A stretch of 64,000 bases of DNA from Flavobacterium litorale. Its GTDB lineage: Bacteria; Bacteroidota; Bacteroidia; Flavobacteriales; Flavobacteriaceae. A program made the position numbers and the translations under genes. Shown one piece after another: positions 18,337 to 26,274 of the stretch; position 1 is the stretch's first letter; each line of letters begins with the position of its first letter. The stretch is from the NCBI RefSeq assembly GCF_019613795.1, contig NZ_CP080429.1, forward strand, positions 1,596,001 to 1,660,000. Direction: 5' to 3'. A model generated the notes under the pieces. That model saw nothing but the letters and a program-made list of their open reading frames with translations. It had not been told where the DNA came from and searched no databases.

Positions 18337-20571
18337 TTGAGCACCAAACTTTTTTTAATAACGCCACCTTTTACACAACTTAATACACCCTATCCTGCAA
18401 CGGCATATTTAAAAGGGTTTTTAAATACCAAAGGCATGGCAGCATCCCAAGCCGATTTGGGAATTGATGTTATTATAAAACTGTTCTCGAAACAAGGGCT
18501 TACGGATCTTTTCAATTATATAGAATTGAACTCCCCGCTCCTTTGGAGAGGGGCAGGGGGAGAGGCTAAACTCGGAACCCCAAACTCGGAACGAATCATT
18601 GCGCTTAAAGACGAGTATATTAAAACAATCGATTCGGTTATTTTATTCTTACAGGGCAAGAATCCAACATTGTCACACCTTATTTGTCAGGAAGATTTTT
18701 TGCCCGAAGCATCACGCTTTGCACAATTGGATGAATTGGATTGGGCTTTTGGTACTATGGGTACGCAAGACAGGGCAAAGCACCTTGCTACATTGTACCT
18801 TGAAGACATTTCGGATTTGATTGTGGAGTGCGTTGACCCACATTTTGGCTTTAGCCGTTATGCCGAACGGTTGGGGCGTTCTGCCAATTCGTTTGACGAA
18901 TTGTATGAGAGTTTACAACAGCCCTATACCTATATTGATGAGTTGTTGCTTGAATTATTACATAAACGATTGGTTACAGAAAAACCCGATTTGGTTTGTT
19001 TTTCGGTGCCATTTCCTGGCAACCTGTACGCTGCTTTTAGGAGCGCGCAATACATAAAGCAGCATTTCCCTAATGTAAAGATTGCTATGGGGGGCGGTTT
19101 CCCAAATACTGAGTTACGGTCGTTAAGTGATGTGCGCGTAATGGAGTTTTTCGATTTTATTACATTGGATGATGGCGAAGCACCAATAGAATGCTTAGTA
19201 GACTATATTGAGGGCAAGAGGGAACTTAGTCGCCTGAAGCGTACTTTTATCTTACAGGATAATAAAGTAACGTATATAGATAATTTGGGTAAACCTGATT
19301 ATAAACAGGCACAGGTAGGCACACCCGATTATACAGGGTTGCCGTTGGATAGTTATATTTCGGTTATAGAGATTGTAAACCCCATGCACCGTATGTGGAG
19401 CGATGGGCGCTGGAATAAACTAACGATGGCACATGGCTGTTATTGGGGCAAATGTACGTTTTGCGATATATCGTTAGATTATATAAAAATTTACGAGCCT
19501 GTTACTGCTAAGTTGTTGGTAGACCGTATGGAAGAATTAACCCTACAAACAGGGCAAAATGGGTTTCATTTTGTAGACGAGGCTGCACCGCCTGCTTTAA
19601 TGCGTGAGGTAGCTTTGGAGATATTGCGACGCAACCTAGCAGTAACATGGTGGACAAATATTCGGTTTGAAAAAAGTTTTACTGCCGACCTTTGCCGATT
19701 GCTTAAAGCATCGGGTTGCATTGCTGTTTCGGGTGGGCTTGAAGTGGCATCGGACCGTTTGTTAAATTTAATACAAAAGGGAGTAACCGTAGCACAAGTA
19801 GCACGCGTAACCCGAAATTTTACCGAAGAAGGTATTATGGTGCATGCCTACCTAATGTATGGTTTCCCGACACAAACAGCACAGGAAACAATAGATTCGT
19901 TAGAGATGGTACGCCAAATGTTTGAGGTAGGTGTATTACAATCAGGGTTTTGGCATCAGTTTGCCGTGACGGCACATAGCCCCGTAGGACTATATCCTGA
20001 AAAATTTGGCGTACTAAAGGAAAATGATGCTATAGGTAGTTTTGCGAACAACGATATTGTACATATTGACGAAAAGGGCACTAATCACGATAAGTTTAGT
20101 TTTGGGCTAAAAAAATCGTTATTTAACTATATGCACGGTATCTGTTTCGATTATTCGTTGCAAGAGTGGTTCGATTTTAAAGTGCCACGCACTAAAGTAT
20201 CGCCCAGTTATATTTACGATGCCTTACACGAAGAAAATACGTTTACTGTAAAACCACCTACAGCTAAATTAATATGGATGGGAGGTAAGCCTACTGTTTC
20301 GCGATTTATTAAAACAAAAAAGGGAAATAAGTACGAAGTGGCTGAATTAACGTTTCATGACAAAAAAGAATCGTATACCATTCAAATACAGCAACAGCAA
20401 GAAGAATGGCTTGTACAGTTTTTAAACGATGCAGCTAGTACTACCAAAGGTGTAGTAACTTTTGCAAAGGTAAAACAAAGTTATGAAGCACTAGGTTTAG
20501 ATGACTTTGAACTGTTTTGGTATAGCAAACCTATTAATACGTTACGCGATTATGGTTTGCTAGTACTTTAA
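18337..20571 (+). CDS. B12-binding-type radical SAM protein with in-frame repeat insertion
   Basis: 744 residues starting at TTG. The N-terminal ~330 residues look like a cobalamin-binding-type domain (GGGFPNTELRSL, DFITLDDGEAPIECL). The radical SAM core follows, with cysteines C368, C373 and C376. Their spacing is CX4CX2C rather than the usual CX3CX2C. A GFHFVDEAAPP segment and a TIM-barrel end (MVHAYLMYGFPTQTAQET) follow, then a ~150-residue C-terminal extension. The reaction is unknown. Residues ~65-86 (NSPLLWRGAGGEA then KLGTPNSER) are encoded by a palindromic repeat-like insertion at 18531-18592. It stands alone between divergent and convergent genes. Confidence 0.85.
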   Translation: MSTKLFLITPPFTQLNTPYPATAYLKGFLNTKGMAASQADLGIDVIIKLFSKQGLTDLFNYIELNSPLLWRGAGGEAKLGTPNSERIIALKDEYIKTIDSVILFLQGKNPTLSHLICQEDFLPEASRFAQLDELDWAFGTMGTQDRAKHLATLYLEDISDLIVECVDPHFGFSRYAERLGRSANSFDELYESLQQPYTYIDELLLELLHKRLVTEKPDLVCFSVPFPGNLYAAFRSAQYIKQHFPNVKIAMGGGFPNTELRSLSDVRVMEFFDFITLDDGEAPIECLVDYIEGKRELSRLKRTFILQDNKVTYIDNLGKPDYKQAQVGTPDYTGLPLDSYISVIEIVNPMHRMWSDGRWNKLTMAHGCYWGKCTFCDISLDYIKIYEPVTAKLLVDRMEELTLQTGQNGFHFVDEAAPPALMREVALEILRRNLAVTWWTNIRFEKSFTADLCRLLKASGCIAVSGGLEVASDRLLNLIQKGVTVAQVARVTRNFTEEGIMVHAYLMYGFPTQTAQETIDSLEMVRQMFEVGVLQSGFWHQFAVTAHSPVGLYPEKFGVLKENDAIGSFANNDIVHIDEKGTNHDKFSFGLKKSLFNYMHGICFDYSLQEWFDFKVPRTKVSPSYIYDALHEENTFTVKPPTAKLIWMGGKPTVSRFIKTKKGNKYEVAELTFHDKKESYTIQIQQQQEEWLVQFLNDAASTTKGVVTFAKVKQSYEALGLDDFELFWYSKPINTLRDYGLLVL
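18531..18592 (+). repeat. Palindromic repeat element inserted in frame in the radical SAM gene
   Basis: A C-rich arm (CTCCCCGCTCC) and a G-rich arm (GGAGAGGGG to GGGGGAG, ending 18562) form an imperfect hairpin. They are followed by two copies of AAACTCGGAAC (18568-18578 and 18582-18592) spaced by three bases. The base composition differs sharply from the AT-rich surroundings, while the reading frame stays open. Confidence 0.7.
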
Positions 20572-20993
20572 AACTTCCTATCAGCAATCATTTTCTGATA
20601 CTTTTTAGTTTGTTCTTCATTTAAAAGTTTAAGTATCTCTTCATCTATTTCTTTAGTAATCTCTTTTACCTTTTCAATTTTTGCATCTTTAGGAATATCC
20701 TGTTCAGCTACCCCAAATATCTTTTCCTTATTATCGTTATAAATTACCGTTACGGCTGCCTCCTGAAAATCGTCTAGGTTTAATTTTTTGTCAAGTTGCT
20801 TTACAGTAGCTTCAATAATATCAATCTTATTTTTCTTTGCATCTTTATTTTTAGTTCGGGGTGCATTTCTTTGGCGTGCTATACTACGGTCTACACCTGC
20901 ACCTGTATTATACGGGTCATGAAATTGTGCTTGTACTTCGGTAGCTCCCAAAAGGAAAATAAAAACGGCTAGGATATTTTTTATAGTTTTCAT
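20568..20993 (-). CDS. Small exported protein, possibly Spy/CpxP-like
   Basis: 141 residues. The signal peptide ends VQAQ (~23), followed by a basic low-complexity stretch (NAPRTKNKDAKKNK) and a helical C-terminal half with a LNEEQTKKYQKM segment reminiscent of the LTxxQ motif of Spy/CpxP periplasmic chaperones. That similarity is weak. It overlaps the end of the radical SAM gene by 4 bases tail to tail. Confidence 0.7.
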   Translation of the reverse strand: MKTIKNILAVFIFLLGATEVQAQFHDPYNTGAGVDRSIARQRNAPRTKNKDAKKNKIDIIEATVKQLDKKLNLDDFQEAAVTVIYNDNKEKIFGVAEQDIPKDAKIEKVKEITKEIDEEILKLLNEEQTKKYQKMIADRKF

Positions 20994-21066
20994 AAATGTA
21001 AGCGTGTTATACAGTAATCAAATTTACAATAAAAATGCCAAAGTAATTTTTAATATACATACTGCT

Positions 21067-22386
21067 TTATGCAGTAACAGGAATACCATACAAGTCGAAC
21101 TCTGTAGCATCGGTAATTTTAATGTTTACAAATTCGCCTGTTTTTAAGTATATTTCGGTAGCATCTATTAATACTTCGTTATCAACATCAGGACTATCAA
21201 ACTCGGTACGCCCTACAAAATGGTTGCCTTCTTTTCTGTCGATAATACAACGGAAAGTTGCACCGATCTTTTCCTGATTCAGTTCCCAAGATATTTGCGA
21301 TTGCAATTCCATAATCTCGTTAGCACGTTGCTGCTTAACTTCGGCAGGAACATCATCTTCTAAATTATAGGCATGTGTATTTTCTTCGTGCGAATACGTA
21401 AAGCAACCCAAACGCTCAAATCGCATCTCCTCAACCCATTTTTTTAGGGTTTGAAAATCTTCTTCCGTTTCGCCAGGGTAGCCTACTATTAACGTAGTAC
21501 GTATTGCCATTTCTGGAACAGCAGCTCTAAATTGCTTTAGTAGTTTTGTGGTTTTTTCTTGGGTAGTACCGCGGCGCATCGATTTTAAAACACTATCGGC
21601 AATATGTTGTAGCGGAATATCAATATAGTTGCATATTTTTGGCTCACGGTTCATTACATCCAATACATCCATTGGGAAACCTGTAGGGAATGCATAATGT
21701 AGGCGTATCCACTCAATACCTTCTACCTTAGCTAAATTTTCTAATAATTCGGCAAGGTTGCGTTTTTTGTATAAATCTAAACCGTAGTAAGTAAGGTCTT
21801 GCGCTATAAGTATAAGCTCTTTAACCCCATTACGTGCTAGTCCTTCAGCCTCTTTAACCAGTTTTTCTATAGGTTGCGATACGTGTTTGCCACGCATTAA
21901 CGGTATAGCACAAAAACTACAAGGGCGGTCGCACCCCTCGGCAATTTTTAAGTAGGCGTAATTTTTAGGTGTAGTTGTTAGGCGTTCGCCAAGTAACTCG
22001 TGCTTATAGTCGGCGCCTAATGCTTTAAGTAAATGAGGTAACTCTGTAGTGCCAAAATATTGGTCAATATTCGGGATTTCTCGTTCCAAATCGGGTTTAT
22101 AACGTTCAGATAGGCATCCTGTTACAAATACTTTATCTACAATACCTTGCTCTTTTTTATCGGCATAATTCAATATCATGTTTACCGATTCCTCCTTTGC
22201 ATTATCAATAAAACCACAAGTGTTTATTACCACGATGTTCCCTTCCTCTTCGGCAGGTGCTTCGTGTGTAACATCTTTACCACTTGCTTTTAGCTGTCCC
22301 ATTAATACTTCGCTATCGTACACATTTTTGGAACATCCTAAGGTAATTACATTGATTTTATTCTTCTTTAACGTTTTGGTTCTCAT
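21067..22386 (-). CDS. rimO: Ribosomal protein S12 methylthiotransferase RimO
   Basis: 439 residues. The N-terminal MTTase domain has the conserved cluster Cys (GCSKN, C18). The radical SAM motif CDRPCSFC (CX3CX2C) gives the second cluster, followed by GIEWIRLHYAFP, IDIPLQH and RTTLIVGYPGET. A C-terminal TRAM domain follows. It adds a methylthio group to an Asp of ribosomal protein S12. It is probably monocistronic. Confidence 0.95.
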   Translation of the reverse strand: MRTKTLKKNKINVITLGCSKNVYDSEVLMGQLKASGKDVTHEAPAEEEGNIVVINTCGFIDNAKEESVNMILNYADKKEQGIVDKVFVTGCLSERYKPDLEREIPNIDQYFGTTELPHLLKALGADYKHELLGERLTTTPKNYAYLKIAEGCDRPCSFCAIPLMRGKHVSQPIEKLVKEAEGLARNGVKELILIAQDLTYYGLDLYKKRNLAELLENLAKVEGIEWIRLHYAFPTGFPMDVLDVMNREPKICNYIDIPLQHIADSVLKSMRRGTTQEKTTKLLKQFRAAVPEMAIRTTLIVGYPGETEEDFQTLKKWVEEMRFERLGCFTYSHEENTHAYNLEDDVPAEVKQQRANEIMELQSQISWELNQEKIGATFRCIIDRKEGNHFVGRTEFDSPDVDNEVLIDATEIYLKTGEFVNIKITDATEFDLYGIPVTA

Positions 22387-22567
22387 GTAGTTGAAAATTG
22401 GAGTGCAAAATTACGCTTTTTATTGATAATGAGTGGTATATGTGCGTTAAAGTTTGAAGCGTTGTAGTATTTTAAAAATTATAATTAACGATTTCATAAT
22501 CAAATAAAAATAATAGTATTCAAATTTTACTGTTATAATTGTTGTAAATCCAAACAATTATTAAATT

Positions 22568-24187
22568 ATGAATAATTATTTGAAACAGATTTCTGTTTTA
22601 GCGTTATTGTGTTGTTCGTTTTTGTTTATTTCCTGTGAAACAGAAGAGACCATAACAACTGAGACAGTTCCTACTGAACAGGCACAGCCTGCCCTGGTGA
22701 CCATTGATGAGGTTTTATCCAAAATTAATAGTTCTGAAATTAAAAATACTATAAAAAACCTTACTAATCCGAATTTGAAATCTAGACTTAACGATTTTGA
22801 AAACGCTGAATATTTTGAAAAGGTTGGTGTTAAAGATAAGTTCCATCAATACACACTGTATTTAAATGGGTATACTCCAGACCGCCCGTACTTTTTGTAC
22901 TATATTATTACTGTTGATATTGATTTAAAGGAAAAATCTGGTTTTTTAAAATATATTCCAGATCAGCCCATTTCAGTTCTCGATGCTACTAAATTTTCAG
23001 GTAAATTAAAGCTTTTAAATAACGATATGGATTTTCAGGCTGAGATAGTTTTTAATCAGGGGCAAGCAGTTCCTATGGTAATAGGTACTACAATATGTGT
23101 AGAGAATGTAATTGTAAATGTACACAATTGTAGTAATGGTGGTGAGCATGCTCCTGGCGAATCGTGTGCACCTGGTTATGTAAACGATGCCTACTATTCC
23201 TTAGTGGATATCGTAGAAACCTGTTGGACAGAATTTGATTATACTAGTCCTGGTACTTTTATAGGCGGTGGTGGTGGATCAAGCATGTCAAACATAGATC
23301 GTTTTAACAACCGACTGACAGCACAACAAACAGCCTTTTTAAACGCTAACCCAACGGTTAAAAATATCATCTACGATTTTATTGAGCATACAGCCATACT
23401 CTCTTCCGCTACATTAATGGTAGATTTAGGTATGCGTGATGTGAGTTTGTTAACACCGCTTCTAAACCATTTAAAGGATAAGAATTTCTCTCAAAATAGT
23501 ACCAGATTTGTGAGCTGGGCTGTAGATTATTTAATCGATAATCCTAACGTTACGGCACTACAATTTGATAACTGGTTTATGGGAGAAGTTGAGGGTGTAG
23601 AAAGCACAGAGCCTTATGTTGATGGTTACTGGGATAATCCTAATTTAATTATACCTCAACAGCAATTACCTACTAAAGCTGCTTTTTTAGCAGCATATCC
23701 TCAAATGCCAACCTCTCAACTTTGCAGTTTAATTGGTGGCGATGTGCTAACACTATATAATGCTATTATTGCTACTGGAAAGCCCATGAATAGTTGTACA
23801 GTACGCTTGTCTAGAGCATTAAATTATTCAGGTATTAACATTCCAAATATACCAGGTAAAACAAAGCTAGGTGGTGATGGTAACTATTATTTTACTTTTG
23901 CTTCAGATATTACTGCATGGATGATCTTTACTTTTGGTATCAGTAACAGTTCGGGGGGATTAATTCCTTATAATAGTAACCACATGTATTTGGATGATGG
24001 AGGTGCTAATGGTACGAATTTTGTTACTCAACTTGAGAATACTACGGGTATTTACGCTATGCAGCCAATCAGTGTTGAAGCGTTTCAAGCATCAGGTCAC
24101 TGTGATGCACTCGTAGATGGTTTATGTCTTACCAATTTTTGTTTTTTTGGTAATGCTTTCGCTATTCATGTGTGGGTTCTAAATTGA
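22568..24187 (+). CDS. Lipoprotein with C-terminal Tae4-like amidase domain (putative antibacterial effector)
   Basis: 539 residues. Lipobox FISC (Cys23), then acidic residues. Residues ~40-175 are an unrecognised N-terminal module. Residues ~177-220 are a Cys/His stretch (C177, C188, C200, C219), followed by a Gly linker (~232-238) and a helical module (~243-345) with repeated FL..NP and AVDYLIDNP patterns. The C-terminal ~160 residues resemble T6SS amidase effector Tae4: NSCTVRLSRALNYSGI with C410 as putative nucleophile, and SGHCDALVDG with H511 and D513. Tae4 cleaves the gamma-D-Glu/mDAP bond of peptidoglycan. Attachment to a lipoprotein rather than T6SS delivery is the unusual point. A Tai4-like immunity gene follows two genes downstream. 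Confidence 0.8.
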   Translation: MNNYLKQISVLALLCCSFLFISCETEETITTETVPTEQAQPALVTIDEVLSKINSSEIKNTIKNLTNPNLKSRLNDFENAEYFEKVGVKDKFHQYTLYLNGYTPDRPYFLYYIITVDIDLKEKSGFLKYIPDQPISVLDATKFSGKLKLLNNDMDFQAEIVFNQGQAVPMVIGTTICVENVIVNVHNCSNGGEHAPGESCAPGYVNDAYYSLVDIVETCWTEFDYTSPGTFIGGGGGSSMSNIDRFNNRLTAQQTAFLNANPTVKNIIYDFIEHTAILSSATLMVDLGMRDVSLLTPLLNHLKDKNFSQNSTRFVSWAVDYLIDNPNVTALQFDNWFMGEVEGVESTEPYVDGYWDNPNLIIPQQQLPTKAAFLAAYPQMPTSQLCSLIGGDVLTLYNAIIATGKPMNSCTVRLSRALNYSGINIPNIPGKTKLGGDGNYYFTFASDITAWMIFTFGISNSSGGLIPYNSNHMYLDDGGANGTNFVTQLENTTGIYAMQPISVEAFQASGHCDALVDGLCLTNFCFFGNAFAIHVWVLN

Positions 24188-24197
24188 TATTTTTGAT

Positions 24198-24728
24198 ATG
24201 AGAGTTTATTTAATTATTGTGCTATTATTTTTTGTAAGCTATGCAGATGCTCAAAAAATTATAGAGAGAAAGTTTCAAGATACAGTTTCAGGAATGTATT
24301 ATACTGAAGTAAGTAGGCAGTATAAATGGTTAGTGCCTGTAAAAGATGTATTTTTTGTTGTAGATACTTTAAATCAGGAAGAAACAATAGTGGCAGTTAA
24401 GGAATTTATAAAGAAAGAAGATATTGATGATATGGTTTTTTATTTTTTACAACTTCCAGCTAATATGACTATAGAAGCCAAAGAAAAAGCCTTTGATAAT
24501 ATTTCAAATGATTTATTAAGTAGAAAGAAAATGGTTGAATCTGACTTTTACGCCATAGTACAAGAAGATATTACTGATATATACAGAACGAAAGTAGAGG
24601 AAGAATGGAAAACGAGGAGATTTGGTTATCCGCGACCTCTTCGCGATACTTTAGTGAGTAATAGAATAGGTGATTTACTTAAATTTATTGTTGAGAAAGA
24701 TAAAATTCCACCTGGCTATTATGATTAG
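24198..24728 (+). CDS. Exported protein of unknown function, copy A
   Basis: 176 residues with a signal peptide (~18, ending ADAQ) and no lipobox. It starts 10 bases after the Tae4-like gene, so it is co-transcribed. It is clearly paralogous to the protein at 25255-25782: both share the SG..(Y/F)TE, PVK.VFF.VDT.NQ, VK..I, VFYF, K.(M/L).ES and RDxL blocks. I do not recognise the family. Its position within an effector-immunity locus makes a protective or accessory role plausible, but nothing in the sequence proves it. Confidence 0.75.
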   Translation: MRVYLIIVLLFFVSYADAQKIIERKFQDTVSGMYYTEVSRQYKWLVPVKDVFFVVDTLNQEETIVAVKEFIKKEDIDDMVFYFLQLPANMTIEAKEKAFDNISNDLLSRKKMVESDFYAIVQEDITDIYRTKVEEEWKTRRFGYPRPLRDTLVSNRIGDLLKFIVEKDKIPPGYYD

Positions 24729-24765
24729 GGGGTTACAAGTATTTATAGAAAAAGTTTATCATCAA

Positions 24766-24798
24766 ATGAAATATTTGAAAATAATAAGTAGTTATTAA
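24766..24798 (+). pseudogene. Remnant of the start of the small membrane protein gene
   Basis: ATG-AAA-TAT-TTG-AAA-ATA-ATA encodes MKYLKII, identical in protein to the first seven residues of the gene at 25816, then departs to SSY and a stop. The ~40 bases before it (GATTAGGGGGTTA, AGTTTATCATCAAATG) also match those before 25816. It is the broken end of a duplicated segment. Confidence 0.7.
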
Positions 24799-24834
24799 TT
24801 GGTTGGTACATGTTTGGTTATTAAATTAAACAAT

Positions 24835-25242
24835 ATGAGAAAATGTCTAACCTTTATATTTACTATCGTTATTTTCTTAGGTTGTTGTAAGCCAAAATAT
24901 CAGAAATTTGATTATAACAAATCGACTAATCCATGGATTGATGCTTTTAAAGATCGTGCTTTTATAGCTTGCCTTAGAGAGAGTTACCAAATTGATGACA
25001 CCATTTTTAAGTTAATACAAAAAAGAGATGCCTTTAACCCTTATGACGGCTTAGATTTAGAAGCAATCAAAACAGCAAATAAACTAGGTACAAATATTGC
25101 AAAAAATATACCTGAACCTTCTATGTGTGAAGGTTGCGACGAAGGCGTAAATTACTATATGGCAACATGCTTGCATTACTATAAAAGTAGCGAACTTGAC
25201 TCTCTTGCAAAAATGGAGTATGAACGCTATTTGAAACAGTAA
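24835..25242 (+). CDS. Tai4-like immunity lipoprotein
   Basis: 135 residues from the ATG at 24835. A TTG at 24799 would add 12 residues in front of a good signal peptide and is rejected. The lipobox is FLGC (Cys18 counting from MRKC), so the protein is a lipoprotein. Its pattern resembles Tai4, the periplasmic inhibitor of Tae4: FIACLRESY near the start, a helical middle, then paired cysteines (CEGC) and a MATCLHYYKSSELDSLAK segment near the C-terminus, like the Tai4 motif C..(L/I)Y.S.ELD.L. Tai4 binds Tae4 and blocks its active site. The pairing with a Tae4-like gene in the same operon strongly supports the call. Confidence 0.75.
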   Translation: MRKCLTFIFTIVIFLGCCKPKYQKFDYNKSTNPWIDAFKDRAFIACLRESYQIDDTIFKLIQKRDAFNPYDGLDLEAIKTANKLGTNIAKNIPEPSMCEGCDEGVNYYMATCLHYYKSSELDSLAKMEYERYLKQ

Positions 25243-25254
25243 TTTAAAAATACC

Positions 25255-25782
25255 ATGAAAACATTTATTTATACTTATATACTCTTGTTATTGTCGAAAT
25301 CACTTTTTTCACAAGAGTTCTACCATAATAAAATAGTAGAAGAAAAATCAGGTATTGAATTCACGGAGATTAAGCGTAAGAATAATAGAATTATCCCTGT
25401 TAAAAGCGTTTTTTTTATTGTTGATACTATAAATCAGGATGATAAAATACTAGCAGTTAAGAAATTGATTGCCGAAGAAAATATGGGTAATGCCGTTTTC
25501 TATTTTGCAAAATTTCCTGAAAATAAGTCTATCTCTATTGCGCAGAAAGAGAAGCTTTTTAAGGATATAGTTTTAAATTTTTTGGGGAGAATGAAAATGT
25601 TAGAATCACAACTCTACATTGTTTCGACAAGTGATTTCACTAACGAATATAATAGATACAGTGATAATAACGAAGTAAGAGGGTTTGATTACGCTAACCC
25701 TATCAGAGATATTTTGCTTGATGCAGATATTGAGCAAATTCTTGAGTTTATAAATGAGAAACACAAACTATCGCCTGGCTAG
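25255..25782 (+). CDS. Exported protein of unknown function, copy B
   Basis: 175 residues. Signal peptide ending LFSQ (~20). It is paralogous to copy A. The reading ends LSPG at a TAG where copy A has TAT (PPGYYD). One base change removes the last three residues, and a second TAG follows two codons later at the position of copy A's stop. It starts 12 bases after the Tai4-like gene, and the segment downstream repeats that after copy A. Confidence 0.75.
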   Translation: MKTFIYTYILLLLSKSLFSQEFYHNKIVEEKSGIEFTEIKRKNNRIIPVKSVFFIVDTINQDDKILAVKKLIAEENMGNAVFYFAKFPENKSISIAQKEKLFKDIVLNFLGRMKMLESQLYIVSTSDFTNEYNRYSDNNEVRGFDYANPIRDILLDADIEQILEFINEKHKLSPG

Positions 25783-25815
25783 TATGATTAGGGGGTTAGA
25801 AGAGTTTATCATCAA

Positions 25816-26187
25816 ATGAAATATTTAAAAATAATAACGCTACTTTCTTTTCTATTAATTGTAGTACCTAACGAAAAGTTTGAACTTATTAATGGAGGAC
25901 TAATTTTTTTAGGATTGATAAATATCTTTAATCCTGATGTAATGAATATAAGCAACTTCTTATTTCTACTGATTACTTTATTAGTTTTACTATTGATGTT
26001 TAATAAAAACAAGTATTTACTCGCTTTTGGCTATGTCTTGTCTTTCGCTTGGTTAGCTCCTAATATCAATATGGCTAACTTTAATAAAAGCTCACTTTTT
26101 ATAATTTCGCTTTCAGTGTATTTGGCTCTAGTATTAATCGTTTTATATAAGCAATTTTTTAAATCTAACTTAAACCATAAAGTATAA
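25816..26187 (+). CDS. Small polytopic membrane protein
   Basis: 123 residues with about four hydrophobic helices (4-18, 27-40, 46-62, 68-80 and/or 93-112), mostly membrane-embedded, and a basic C-terminal tail. I do not recognise the family. It is the last gene of the Tae4/Tai4 locus. A truncated copy of its start lies at 24766, after the first exported paralogue. Confidence 0.65.
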   Translation: MKYLKIITLLSFLLIVVPNEKFELINGGLIFLGLINIFNPDVMNISNFLFLLITLLVLLLMFNKNKYLLAFGYVLSFAWLAPNINMANFNKSSLFIISLSVYLALVLIVLYKQFFKSNLNHKV

Positions 26188-26196
26188 AATAGATTG

Positions 26197-26228
26197 AAAA
26201 AGCCATTCCCAAATCAGGAATGGCTTTT
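26197..26228. terminator. Bidirectional rho-independent terminator
   Basis: AAAAGCCATTCC pairs with GGAATGGCTTTT around a 7-base loop. It ends the effector locus and also the convergent porin gene. Confidence 0.9.
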
Positions 26229-26274
26229 GTGAAAATTGTTCCAATTTAGTAATATAGTTAAAATGAATTAATAA

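Noticed and set aside
22568..26187. Tae4-like locus considered as part of a type VI secretion cluster
   Set aside because: No tss, hcp, vgrG or PAAR gene is in the window, and both effector and immunity proteins have lipoprotein signals, which T6SS effectors do not carry.
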